Of a stretch of 13,455 nucleotides of DNA, positions 6,055-12,876 are shown piece after piece; within the stretch, counting starts at the first letter, position 1; the number at the start of each line of letters is the position of its first letter. Under the pieces are notes generated by a model that did not search any database, was not told the DNA's origin, and saw only the letters and a list, made by a program, of their open reading frames with translations. The stretch is taken from assembly GCA_003551805.1 (NCBI GenBank), contig PUNR01000013.1, positions 1 to 13,455 of the forward strand, given 5' to 3'. A program made the position numbers and the translations under genes. The stretch comes from Loktanella sp. (GTDB lineage Bacteria; Pseudomonadota; Alphaproteobacteria; Rhodobacterales; Rhodobacteraceae).

Positions 6055-6330
6055 ATGGCATTCATCAAACTGGCTATTTTCGGCTTTATCGCATTGACCG
6101 TGGTTTATTGGTCAATCGCGCTATACGCGCGGTCGGTGCGCAAGGAACGGCTGGAAAAATCCTTTGATGCTGCCAATCCCGGCACAGCTGATAAAGCAGC
6201 GCGCGATGCTTTTGTGGCGCAAGGGATGGCAGCCTATCAGGCGTCGTTCCGGCCCAAGCTGATCGGGCTGGTCTATGTTGTACCCACGCTGGCTGTTGCG
6301 ATAATTGCCTATCTTATCAACACGAACTGA
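6055..6330 (+). CDS. Small two-helix inner-membrane protein, function unknown
   Basis: This is a 91-aa protein with two predicted membrane segments: residues about 4-24 (IKLAIFGFIALTVVYWSIAL) and 68-88 (LIGLVYVVPTLAVAIIAYLI). They are joined by a charged loop of about 43 residues, starting RSVRKERLEKSF, which is likely cytoplasmic by the positive-inside rule. The start at ATG 6055 has AAAGGA with 7-nt spacing; open frame upstream as far as 5656 is antisense to the cupin gene and not credible coding. It is followed 8 nt later by the DUF1523 gene, whose ribosome site overlaps this stop codon, so the two form an operon. I do not recognise a characterised family. Similar small proteins beside DUF1523 genes are, from memory, usually annotated as hypothetical in Rhodobacteraceae. 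Confidence 0.8.
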   Translation: MAFIKLAIFGFIALTVVYWSIALYARSVRKERLEKSFDAANPGTADKAARDAFVAQGMAAYQASFRPKLIGLVYVVPTLAVAIIAYLINTN

Positions 6331-6338
6331 GGATTATC

Positions 6339-6998
6339 ATGGCCCGCGTCAAATTTGTTCTGCGTTTGCTGGTTTTGGGTTTTTTCGCCTTGTTCCTGCA
6401 TTATGTCCTGCCGCAGCATGACATCGTCAAGGTCACGTCGACCGAGGTGATCCGCACCGATTTCAGTTCTATCAATCGTATTTTCTTTGCGCAGGCCGAT
6501 AGCGGTGCTGCCAATCCCGACGTGCGCGACCTGCGGCTGATCAATGCGCAAAAGCAGAATACCTTTCTGCTGGGCTTTGTCCGCCGCGACAGTTCCAGCG
6601 TCATGGTTTACCGCAATGAAGATACCGGCTGGATCTGGCCACCCTATTTCAAGTTCAACTCGGCTGATTTGCAGGCTGTTGCGGCCAATCTGGCGCGTGG
6701 GGATGATTGGGTGGTTATCACCCGCTATGGCTGGCGGAACCGCTGGATCAGTATCTATCCCAATGTTGTGAAAATGCGTGTCGTAGACGGACCGGACGTC
6801 AGGATTATTCCGTGGTTCAATATCGGATTTTTCATCTTTTTGCTGGTTGCAATGCTGTTCATACGCGCCATGTGGCGCCAGTTCTGGGAACGTGCGGTTG
6901 ACCCGTTGATGGATTCAGCCACGCACCGGATTGACAGGACGCAGGCCAACCTTGCCGAACGGCGCGGCAGATGGGCCCGCTGGTTTGGCCGCAAATAG
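6339..6998 (+). CDS. DUF1523 family membrane protein
   Basis: This 219-aa protein matches the DUF1523 family of Rhodobacteraceae membrane proteins of unknown function. It has an N-terminal membrane segment (about 5-23, VKFVLRLLVLGFFALFLHY), then LPQHDIVKVTSTEV, a soluble region of roughly 130 residues likely in the periplasm, with the distinctive YRNEDTGWIWPPYFKF and ITRYGWRNRWISIYPN stretches, and a second membrane segment (about 157-177). It ends in a basic cytoplasmic tail. GAGGA overlapping the preceding stop codon provides the ribosome site, which indicates coupling with the 91-aa membrane protein. The stop lies 3 nt from the stop of the convergent ALDH gene, leaving no room for a dedicated terminator. 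Biochemical function is unknown. Confidence 0.82.
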   Translation: MARVKFVLRLLVLGFFALFLHYVLPQHDIVKVTSTEVIRTDFSSINRIFFAQADSGAANPDVRDLRLINAQKQNTFLLGFVRRDSSSVMVYRNEDTGWIWPPYFKFNSADLQAVAANLARGDDWVVITRYGWRNRWISIYPNVVKMRVVDGPDVRIIPWFNIGFFIFLLVAMLFIRAMWRQFWERAVDPLMDSATHRIDRTQANLAERRGRWARWFGRK

Positions 6999-7001
6999 CC
7001 A

Positions 7002-9317
7002 CTATTCGCCGTAGGGGATCCAGATGTTCTTTACCTCGGTCGCGGCGGCCAGATAGTCGCGCGCGGTCGGGGTGATGGCACGACCATTGTTGACCCAAGT
7101 GCGTTTGATGTTGCTGGCGCTGGCTTTTTCGATGGTGGCAGAGATATCGGCACCCGAAAACGACCAGACGGCGTCGATGTCATGATGCTTGGCTGCGTGG
7201 CTTGCCAGATCGGTGTGGTCGCCCGTCAGGATATTGACCACCCCGCCCGGCATGTCGGAGGTTTCCAACAGCTGATAGATTTCGGCGGCCAGCAGCGGGA
7301 AAGGTTCAGACGCGACCAAGGTCACGCGGTTGCCCATGCTGATTGCAGCGGCCATTGGTGTGATCAGGCCCAGCAGCGGGGCGGCGTCTTCGCAGAAGAC
7401 CGCCATATTACCGACCGCTTCATGCATTGCCAATGCGACGCCGCGGATCGGCACGCCGTGGATCTTGCCGTCGTATTTGTCGGCCCAAGCCGCATAGGTG
7501 AACAGCGTGCGGATGGTCAGTTCGACCTCGTCCGTGCCGGATTTGCCGGTCAGGTCCTTGATGCGGCGGGCCAATTCATCGCCCCGCGCGGACAGGTTTT
7601 CGGCGAAGTAATAGAGGATTTGCGCGCGCAGGTGGCCTGTCGTCTTTGACCAGCCCTTGGCGGCGTTCATCGCCTCGACCGCGTTGCGCAGGTCTTTGCG
7701 GTTTGCCTCGGATACATGGCCCAGCAGCTTGCCGCGCGGGTTGAAGACGGGTTTGGAATAACCGCCGTCGGGCCGCGCCTGTTTGCCGCCGATATAGAGT
7801 TTTGCAGTTCGGTCCAGTGGATCGGCAGGCGTGCCGTCCATCGTGGTGAAGGCGGCGATCCGTTTCAAAGGCTTGGTCGTGCCTTTGGGTTTCGTGTAAC
7901 CTGCCAGCCCTTCCCAGCCGCCTTCGCGCCCGAACCCGGATTCGCGCACACCGCCGAAACCGGCGGCCGCGTCCATCATATTGGTCCCGTTGATCCAGAC
8001 GATCCCTGCCGCCAGTTTCGGTGCGATATCCAGCGCAAGGTTGATATTCTCGGACCAGATCGATGCCGCCAGCCCATAACGGGTGTTATTGGCTATTTCG
8101 ACAGCCTCGGCTGGTGTGCGGAATGTTGTGGCGACCAGCACGGGGCCAAAGATTTCTTCTTGCATCAGATGCGATGCGGGCGACAGGCCGGTAATTAGGG
8201 TGGGAGGATAGAAGCAACCTTCGGGCGCTTTGGTCTGATAGGTTTCGCCTTCGGTATTGGCGCTGACCATCGCGGTGATCTGATCCAGTTGCACCGGATC
8301 GACGATCGCGCCGATGTCGATGCATTTGTCCAAAGGATCACCGATGCGCAGGCCGTCCATGCGGGATTTGAGCTTGGCATAGAACCGATCTGCGATCCCT
8401 TCCTGCACCAACAGGCGCGAACCGGCGCAGCAGACCTGCCCCTGATTGAACCAGATTGCATCGACCAGCCCTTCGACGGCTGAATCCATGTCTGCATCGT
8501 CGAACACGATGTATGGCGACTTGCCGCCCAGTTCGAGCGACAGCGCCTTACCTGATCCAGCCGTGGCTTGCCGGATTTTGCGGCCCACTTCGGTCGATCC
8601 TGTAAAGGCGATCTTGTCCACATCCGCCGAGACCAGTGCGGCGCCTGTGTCACCGTCACCCATCACGATATTGACGACACCTGCAGGCACCCCCGCCTGC
8701 GTGCAGATATCGGCGAAAACCATCGCGGTCAGCGGGGTATATTCGGCAGGTTTCAGCACCACCGTATTGCCCATCGCCAGCGCGGGCGCGATTTTCCATG
8801 CCAGCATCAGCAGCGGGAAATTCCACGGGATGATCTGGCCGCAGACGCCCAAAGCCTCGCGGTCGGGCAGTTCGTCCTTCATCAACTGGGCATAGCCTGC
8901 GTGATGATAGAAATGCCGGATCGCCAGCGGCACGTCGATATCGCGCGATTCGCGGATGGGCTTGCCGTTATCCAGCGTTTCCATCACGGCCAACAGGCGG
9001 GCATGTTTCTGCATCAGCCGCGCGATGGCATAAAGCACGCGGGCGCGTTTGTGTCCCGATTTGGCCCAAGCTGGTTGCGCCTTGCGCGCCGCAGTCACAG
9101 CGGCGGCGATATCGGCTGGGGTGCCTTTGGTGACACCGGCGAGTTTCACGCCCGTCGCGGGGTTGGAGGTCGCGAAATCATCGCGGGCTTGGGTCCATTT
9201 GCCATTGATGAAATGGCCGACCAGATTGTCACGGGCGGCCAGCCATGCCAGCGCCTCGGCTTTGCTTTCGGGGGCGGGGCCGTAATCCATGGTGTTGAAG
9301 ATATCCTTGATTGTCAT
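7002..9317 (-). CDS. Two-domain aldehyde dehydrogenase, ALDH16 type
   Basis: This 771-aa protein has a complete NAD(P)-dependent aldehyde dehydrogenase domain (about 30-485) followed by a second, partial ALDH-like domain (about 495-771), the architecture of the ALDH16 family. The first domain holds PWNFP (Asn166), VLKPAE (Lys189), FTGSTEVG, LELGGK (general base Glu262), GQVCCAGSR (nucleophile Cys296) and EEIFGPV. The second repeats the coenzyme-domain pattern (SMGNRVTLVASEPFPL; GGVVNILTGD) but has no catalytic Cys. Bacterial ALDH16 enzymes are known to be active through the first domain; the human homologue lacks the nucleophile. The start chosen is ATG 9317, 4 nt after the deoC stop; an upstream in-frame ATG at 9416 would extend into deoC. 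Downstream of deoC, it may oxidise the acetaldehyde DeoC releases. The true substrate is unproven. Confidence 0.92.
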   Translation of the reverse strand: MTIKDIFNTMDYGPAPESKAEALAWLAARDNLVGHFINGKWTQARDDFATSNPATGVKLAGVTKGTPADIAAAVTAARKAQPAWAKSGHKRARVLYAIARLMQKHARLLAVMETLDNGKPIRESRDIDVPLAIRHFYHHAGYAQLMKDELPDREALGVCGQIIPWNFPLLMLAWKIAPALAMGNTVVLKPAEYTPLTAMVFADICTQAGVPAGVVNIVMGDGDTGAALVSADVDKIAFTGSTEVGRKIRQATAGSGKALSLELGGKSPYIVFDDADMDSAVEGLVDAIWFNQGQVCCAGSRLLVQEGIADRFYAKLKSRMDGLRIGDPLDKCIDIGAIVDPVQLDQITAMVSANTEGETYQTKAPEGCFYPPTLITGLSPASHLMQEEIFGPVLVATTFRTPAEAVEIANNTRYGLAASIWSENINLALDIAPKLAAGIVWINGTNMMDAAAGFGGVRESGFGREGGWEGLAGYTKPKGTTKPLKRIAAFTTMDGTPADPLDRTAKLYIGGKQARPDGGYSKPVFNPRGKLLGHVSEANRKDLRNAVEAMNAAKGWSKTTGHLRAQILYYFAENLSARGDELARRIKDLTGKSGTDEVELTIRTLFTYAAWADKYDGKIHGVPIRGVALAMHEAVGNMAVFCEDAAPLLGLITPMAAAISMGNRVTLVASEPFPLLAAEIYQLLETSDMPGGVVNILTGDHTDLASHAAKHHDIDAVWSFSGADISATIEKASASNIKRTWVNNGRAITPTARDYLAAATEVKNIWIPYGE

Positions 9318-9321
9318 GGCC

Positions 9322-10281
9322 TTATCCAATCGCGTGCCGCCACTGGGCGGAATAGGCCCCTGTGACGTGGTGTTCGAGTTGCCGTTCGATGTCGCCCAAC
9401 AGGCTGGATGCGCCAAAGCGGAACAGGTCGGGTTGCAGCCAGCGGTCGCCGAGTTCGTCCTTGATCATCGACAGATAGACCAAAGCATCCTTGGCCTTGC
9501 TGATCCCGCCTGCGGGTTTGTAGCCGACCATCACGCCGGTGCGGTCGTGGTAATCGCGGATCGCGCGGATCATCGTTAGGGTGACGGGCAGGGTGGCGTT
9601 GACGGGTTCTTTGCCGGTGGATGTTTTGATGAAATCAGCGCCCGCCATCATGCAGACAAGGCTGGCGCGGGCGACATTGCGCAATGTGCCAAGCTCTCCT
9701 GTCGCAAGGATCGCCTTGACGTGGGCATCACCGCAGGCGGCGCGCATTTCGCGCATTTCATCGTAAAGCGCCTGCCAGTTGCCTGTCAGCACATGGCGGC
9801 GGCTGATGACGATGTCGATTTCCTGCGCGCCGGCGGCGACGCTTTCGCCGATTTCGGCGATGCGCAGATGGAAGGGCGAGAGGCCAGCGGGAAAGCCGGT
9901 GGACACGGCGGCAACCGGAATGCCGGACCCGTCAAGGGCCTCGACCGCTGTGGCGACCATATCGTGATAGACGCAGACGGCACCTGTCGTCAGCCCCTCC
10001 ATCCCCAAGGCAGTAAGGATATCTGCCCGCACCGGTTGGCGTGCTTTGGCACACAGGCGGCGTACGCGGCCTGCGCTGTCATCGCCCGACAGGGTGGTCA
10101 GGTCCATCAGGCTGATCGCCTTGCACAGCCATGCGGCCTGATAATCTTTCTTCACGCTGCGCCGCCCCGGCAGGGTCGCTGCACGCCGTTCGATGGCGGA
10201 TGTATTGGCCTGCACCGCCATGACCCAGTCAAGGTCAAGCGGCATACCATCATTGCGCGGCAAAGTAGGGGTTGTGGTCAT
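9322..10281 (-). CDS. deoC: Deoxyribose-phosphate aldolase
   Basis: DeoC cleaves 2-deoxy-D-ribose 5-phosphate to glyceraldehyde 3-phosphate and acetaldehyde in deoxynucleoside catabolism. At 319 aa it belongs to the longer, eukaryote-like DERA subgroup, not the ~255-aa E. coli type. Signature residues are the Schiff-base Lys219 (ADFIKTSTGK), the second Lys255 (VGYKPAGGI) and Asp156 (EIDIVISR). The ATG at 10281 gives a normal N-terminus; GAAGG lies 11 nt upstream. A further in-frame ATG at 10359 would run through the operator-like palindrome and is unlikely. The ALDH gene begins 4 nt after the stop, so the two form an operon. An AraC-type regulator gene lies upstream on the same strand. No other nucleoside-catabolism gene (deoA, cdd, a transporter) is in the window. 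Confidence 0.95.
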   Translation of the reverse strand: MTTTPTLPRNDGMPLDLDWVMAVQANTSAIERRAATLPGRRSVKKDYQAAWLCKAISLMDLTTLSGDDSAGRVRRLCAKARQPVRADILTALGMEGLTTGAVCVYHDMVATAVEALDGSGIPVAAVSTGFPAGLSPFHLRIAEIGESVAAGAQEIDIVISRRHVLTGNWQALYDEMREMRAACGDAHVKAILATGELGTLRNVARASLVCMMAGADFIKTSTGKEPVNATLPVTLTMIRAIRDYHDRTGVMVGYKPAGGISKAKDALVYLSMIKDELGDRWLQPDLFRFGASSLLGDIERQLEHHVTGAYSAQWRHAIG

Positions 10282-10307
10282 GTGCAAAGGTGCCTTCTGC
10301 GTTGCCC

Positions 10308-10313
10308 ATAATA
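10308..10313 (-). promoter_or_regulatory. Candidate -10 element for deoC
   Basis: On the minus strand TATTAT (10313-10308) lies 27 nt before the deoC ATG and matches the sigma70 -10 consensus at 5 of 6 positions. No good -35 is found 16-18 nt upstream, so the promoter may need an activator. The palindrome at 10343-10360 would be centred about 50 nt upstream of the implied start. Confidence 0.3.
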
Positions 10314-10342
10314 GGTGGCAGTTTGCAGATGACTTGGCAAGT

Positions 10343-10360
10343 TTTGACCAATTGGTCAAA
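10343..10360. promoter_or_regulatory. Perfect 18-bp palindrome upstream of deoC, probable operator
   Basis: TTTGACCAATTGGTCAAA is perfectly self-complementary, lies between the AraC-family gene (stop at 10363) and deoC, and has no loop or T-run, so it is not a terminator. The half-site TTTGACCAA suggests a homodimeric repressor or activator, for example of the GntR, LacI or TetR type. AraC proteins normally use direct repeats, so the adjacent regulator is not the obvious ligand. It is not an FNR box (wrong spacing). Confidence 0.55.
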
Positions 10361-10362
10361 CA

Positions 10363-11196
10363 CTATGACGGCTGCACGACCTGACGCTGCAGTTTCTGGC
10401 GGTATTGCAGCGGTGTGTCGCCGTAAGCGGCGCGGAACAGTTTGTGGAAATGCGACATGTTCGGGATGCCGCAATCGGCAGCGATCTGGCTGATCGGTTC
10501 GGCGTCGGTGGTCAGGGCGCGGGCGGCATGTTCCATCCTGATCCGGTTGATGTAATCTGACGGGGTCTGGCCAAAGAATTTCCGCATACTACGGCTGACA
10601 TGCGGATGCGCCTTGCCGGTCAGTGAAACCAGCCCTGCGGCACCGCCCTGAAACACGGCGGGGTCTTGGGCCGCGCGGCAGGCGCGGATCAGCCAGTCGG
10701 GGGCGTCGGGGGGATAGACCTCACCTGTCAATTCGGCGCAAAGGGGAAGCAGGAATGCTTCTGCCGCGATCGTATCGCAGCGGCTGCGTTCGAGTTGAAC
10801 AGCAGCATGGTTCAATCCGGCCAGTTCGCGCATATCGCGGTGGTGCTGAACAAGGCCGGTTTCGGACCAGAACAAATGCCCCTTGAGCAAGGGGTGCCGT
10901 TTCGCCAGCGCCTTAATCAATGCGGGATGGATGCAAAGCGATACCACCAGCGCATGTTCGCCGCGCCCTTGCAGCGCGTGGGTTTGACCGGGGCTAAGAA
11001 AGACAACCGCCCCTTCGGACAGGGTCTGTGGACCGTCCGGCAGGTGATGCCGGATCTTGCCGTTCTGCACCCAGAAAAGTTCGTAAAAATCGTGGCCATG
11101 CAGCGCGCGGGGGCGTTCCGCCGTCAAGGTCGCCCTTGTCAGGTGGACCTGCGCATCGGCGCGCAGAATGTCAGCATGGCGCAGGATCTGGTTCAT
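10363..11196 (-). CDS. AraC-family transcriptional regulator
   Basis: This 277-aa regulator has an N-terminal cupin-type effector domain (about 15-110, with HGHDFYELFWVQNG and the strand FLSPGQTHALQG) and a C-terminal AraC DNA-binding domain (about 185-270). The second helix-turn-helix region reads ISQIAADCGIPNMSHFHKLF, ending GDTPLQYRQK, which is a strong AraC signature. The first is SLTGKAHPHVSRSMRKFFG. The ligand is unknown; the cupin plus AraC layout occurs in many sugar-responsive activators (ChbR-like). It lies head-to-tail 81 nt upstream of deoC and divergent from rpe, so either unit could be a target. No Shine-Dalgarno precedes the ATG at 11196-11194. The last codons lie directly beside the palindrome in front of deoC. 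Confidence 0.9.
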   Translation of the reverse strand: MNQILRHADILRADAQVHLTRATLTAERPRALHGHDFYELFWVQNGKIRHHLPDGPQTLSEGAVVFLSPGQTHALQGRGEHALVVSLCIHPALIKALAKRHPLLKGHLFWSETGLVQHHRDMRELAGLNHAAVQLERSRCDTIAAEAFLLPLCAELTGEVYPPDAPDWLIRACRAAQDPAVFQGGAAGLVSLTGKAHPHVSRSMRKFFGQTPSDYINRIRMEHAARALTTDAEPISQIAADCGIPNMSHFHKLFRAAYGDTPLQYRQKLQRQVVQPS

Positions 11197-11218
11197 AAGG
11201 GCAAACTAGCACAGCTTT

Positions 11219-11233
11219 TGCTGCAATGCAGCA
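11219..11233. promoter_or_regulatory. 15-bp inverted repeat in the araC-type/rpe divergent intergenic region
   Basis: TGCTGCA (11219-11225) and TGCAGCA (11227-11233) form a perfect inverted repeat around one base, about 23 nt upstream of the AraC-family ATG and 74 nt upstream of rpe. The short arms and central single base suggest a dimer binding site. The TTTTA after it on the plus strand makes a hairpin alternative possible, but no gene ends there on that strand. Confidence 0.35.
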
Positions 11234-11306
11234 TTTTATTCACGTCCTGCGTGACAAGATGATGCAGTCGGTTTATGCCGCTGGCAAATAGCAAGGGGCC
11301 TCGCCG

Positions 11307-11993
11307 ATGACTTTTGACCGTTCCATCAAGATCGCACCGTCGATTCTATCTGCCGATTTCGCCAATTTCGGTGCCGAATGTCAGGCGATCGAGGCGCAGG
11401 GCGCTGATTGGGTTCATGTCGATGTGATGGACGGGCATTTTGTGCCCAATATCACTTTTGGCCCTGCGACCTGTGCAGCGATCCGGCCACATATCAAGGG
11501 CGTGATGGACGTGCATCTGATGATCGCCCCCGTCGATCCTTATATCGAGGCTTTTGCAAAGGCTGGCGCCGACATCATCACCGCCCATGTCGAGGCGGGG
11601 CCACACATCCACCGCACCATGCAAGCGATCCGCGGCGCGGGGGCCAAGGCCGGAGTGGCCTTGAACCCCGCAACGCCCGCCGCAGCCGTCGAATACCTGC
11701 TCGACATGGTCGATCTGGTTTGTGTGATGACGGTAAACCCCGGTTTTGGCGGGCAAAAGTTCATTCATTCACAGGTGGAAAAGGTCCGCCAGCTGCGCGC
11801 GATGATCGGCGACCGGCCCATCCATATCGAGATTGATGGCGGCGTTGATCCGACCACCGCGCCTTTGGTGGCAGCGGCCGGGGCCGATGTGCTGGTCGCA
11901 GGATCGGCTGTGTTCCGCGGTGGGTCGGTCAGTGATCCGGCACCTTATGGTGCCAATATCCGTGCCATTCGTGCCGCGGCGGAGGCAGGCTAA
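11307..11993 (+). CDS. rpe: Ribulose-phosphate 3-epimerase
   Basis: Rpe interconverts D-ribulose 5-phosphate and D-xylulose 5-phosphate in the pentose phosphate pathway (and the Calvin cycle where present). The 228-aa TIM barrel shows every hallmark: KIAPSILSADFANF, WVHVDVMDGHFVPNITFG with metal ligands His37 and Asp39, DVHLMI with His70, VMTVNPGFGGQKFI, IEIDGGV with Asp177, and the phosphate loop VAGSAVF. Asp39 and Asp177 are the acid/base pair. The ATG at 11307 is preceded by AAGGGG at 8-nt spacing. It is followed after 53 nt by pgsA on the same strand and is divergent from the AraC-type regulator. Confidence 0.97.
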   Translation: MTFDRSIKIAPSILSADFANFGAECQAIEAQGADWVHVDVMDGHFVPNITFGPATCAAIRPHIKGVMDVHLMIAPVDPYIEAFAKAGADIITAHVEAGPHIHRTMQAIRGAGAKAGVALNPATPAAAVEYLLDMVDLVCVMTVNPGFGGQKFIHSQVEKVRQLRAMIGDRPIHIEIDGGVDPTTAPLVAAAGADVLVAGSAVFRGGSVSDPAPYGANIRAIRAAAEAG

Positions 11994-12046
11994 CCCGTCA
12001 TCCGGCGCTGGTGTCTTTGTTGCAGCCAGTCTAATGTGCCCGCATC

Positions 12047-12634
12047 ATGATGTCTGTGCCCAATATATTAACCATCCTGCGTTTGGCCGCTGCCCCCGGC
12101 GTCGTCATCATGTTTTTATATTTCAACAGACCCGCCGCAGACTGGTTTGCGCTGATTCTGTTTGTGGCCGCCGCCTTGACCGACTTTCTCGACGGTTATC
12201 TGGCGCGTAAATGGAAACAGGAAAGCAAGCTGGGCGCGATGCTGGACCCGATTGCCGATAAGGCGATGGTGGTTATCGCGCTTTTGGTCATCACGGGTTT
12301 TTCAGGCATGGACCCATGGATCCTTTTGCCCGCAACGATCATCATGTTCCGCGAAGTTTTTGTTTCGGGGTTGCGGGAGTTTCTGGGTGATACGGCGGGC
12401 ACATTGAAGGTGACGCAAATGGCGAAATGGTAAACCACGGCGCAGATGGTGGCGATTGCCATTCTTTTCGCCAAAGGCGCCTTTGTGCATTACGCAGGAG
12501 TTGATGCGCTTTCGACCTTTGTGACGTGGTGGGCCGGTATCGTCGCGCTTTGGATCGCAGCCTTTCTGACCTTGCTGACGGGGTGGGATTACTTTCGCAA
12601 AGCACAACCATTTCTAAGGGGTCCTGCAGCATGA
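12047..12634 (+). pseudogene. pgsA: CDP-diacylglycerol-glycerol-3-phosphate 3-phosphatidyltransferase with in-frame stop codon
   Basis: PgsA makes phosphatidylglycerophosphate from CDP-diacylglycerol and glycerol 3-phosphate at the inner membrane, the committed step to phosphatidylglycerol. The CDP-alcohol phosphatidyltransferase motif is complete: Asp46, Asp49-Gly50, Ala53-Arg54, Gly63, Asp67 and Asp71 (DFLDGYLAR ... GAMLDPIADK). The frame hits TAA at 12431-12433 after 128 codons, then continues open with recognisable PgsA sequence (TTAQMVAIAILFAKG ...) to TGA at 12632-12634. The stop sits exactly where E. coli PgsA has the Lys of KTTAQM, so a single AAA-to-TAA change explains it. Full length would be 195 residues with multiple membrane helices; the truncated product loses about the last third. 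The fragment restart at ATG 12446 has no Shine-Dalgarno. The start is 12047 (or ATG 12050), also without a clear ribosome site. The 3' end overlaps moaD by 4 nt. Confidence 0.88.
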
Positions 12635-12876
12635 ATGTGATGTATTTTGCATGGGTCCGCGAACGGATCGGTCTGCCGCAAGAACAGATCGTGACCGATG
12701 CGCAAACAGTCGCCGAACTGGTCGCCGAACTGGTCGCGCGCGAAGACCGCTATGCCGCTGCTTTTGCCGATATCACCGCGCTGCGTGTTGCCGTTGATCA
12801 GGAACTTGCGGATTTCGATGCGCCCTTGGCCGGCGTCCGTGAAGTCGCATTTTTCCCGCCGATGACGGGTGGCTGA
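12631..12876 (+). CDS. moaD: Molybdopterin synthase small (sulfur-carrier) subunit
   Basis: MoaD is the ubiquitin-fold sulfur carrier of molybdopterin synthase; its thiocarboxylated C-terminus supplies sulfur to convert cyclic pyranopterin monophosphate to molybdopterin. At 81 aa the length is standard. It begins MNVMYFAWVRERIG, has LRVAVDQELADF in the middle, and ends in the required Gly-Gly (VAFFPPMTGG). The ATG at 12631 overlaps the pgsA TGA (ATGA) and has its own AAGGGG at 9-nt spacing, so translation need not depend on ribosomes crossing the pgsA stop at 12433. Its TGA overlaps the moaE ATG by one base (TGATG), indicating coupled synthesis of the two subunits. Confidence 0.96.
   Translation: MNVMYFAWVRERIGLPQEQIVTDAQTVAELVAELVAREDRYAAAFADITALRVAVDQELADFDAPLAGVREVAFFPPMTGG

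Noticed and set aside
8568..9365. 265-codon open frame on the plus strand opposite the ALDH gene
   Set aside because: It is antisense to conserved ALDH motifs, has no recognisable domain, and is readily explained by codon bias of the real gene.
10343..10360. FNR/FnrL-type box reading of the deoC palindrome
   Set aside because: An FNR box is TTGAT-N4-ATCAA; here the TTGAC and GTCAA arms are six bases apart and end in C/G, so the match fails.
12446..12634. Independent small gene starting at ATG 12446
   Set aside because: The sequence is in frame with and homologous to the C-terminal part of PgsA, and no Shine-Dalgarno precedes the ATG; it is better read as the second half of the interrupted pgsA.
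12709..12732. 12-bp tandem duplication in moaD encoding VAEL twice
   Set aside because: The repeat is exact, but the spacing between flanking conserved MoaD residues looks normal, so it is probably coincidence in an Ala/Leu/Val helix, not a recent insertion.
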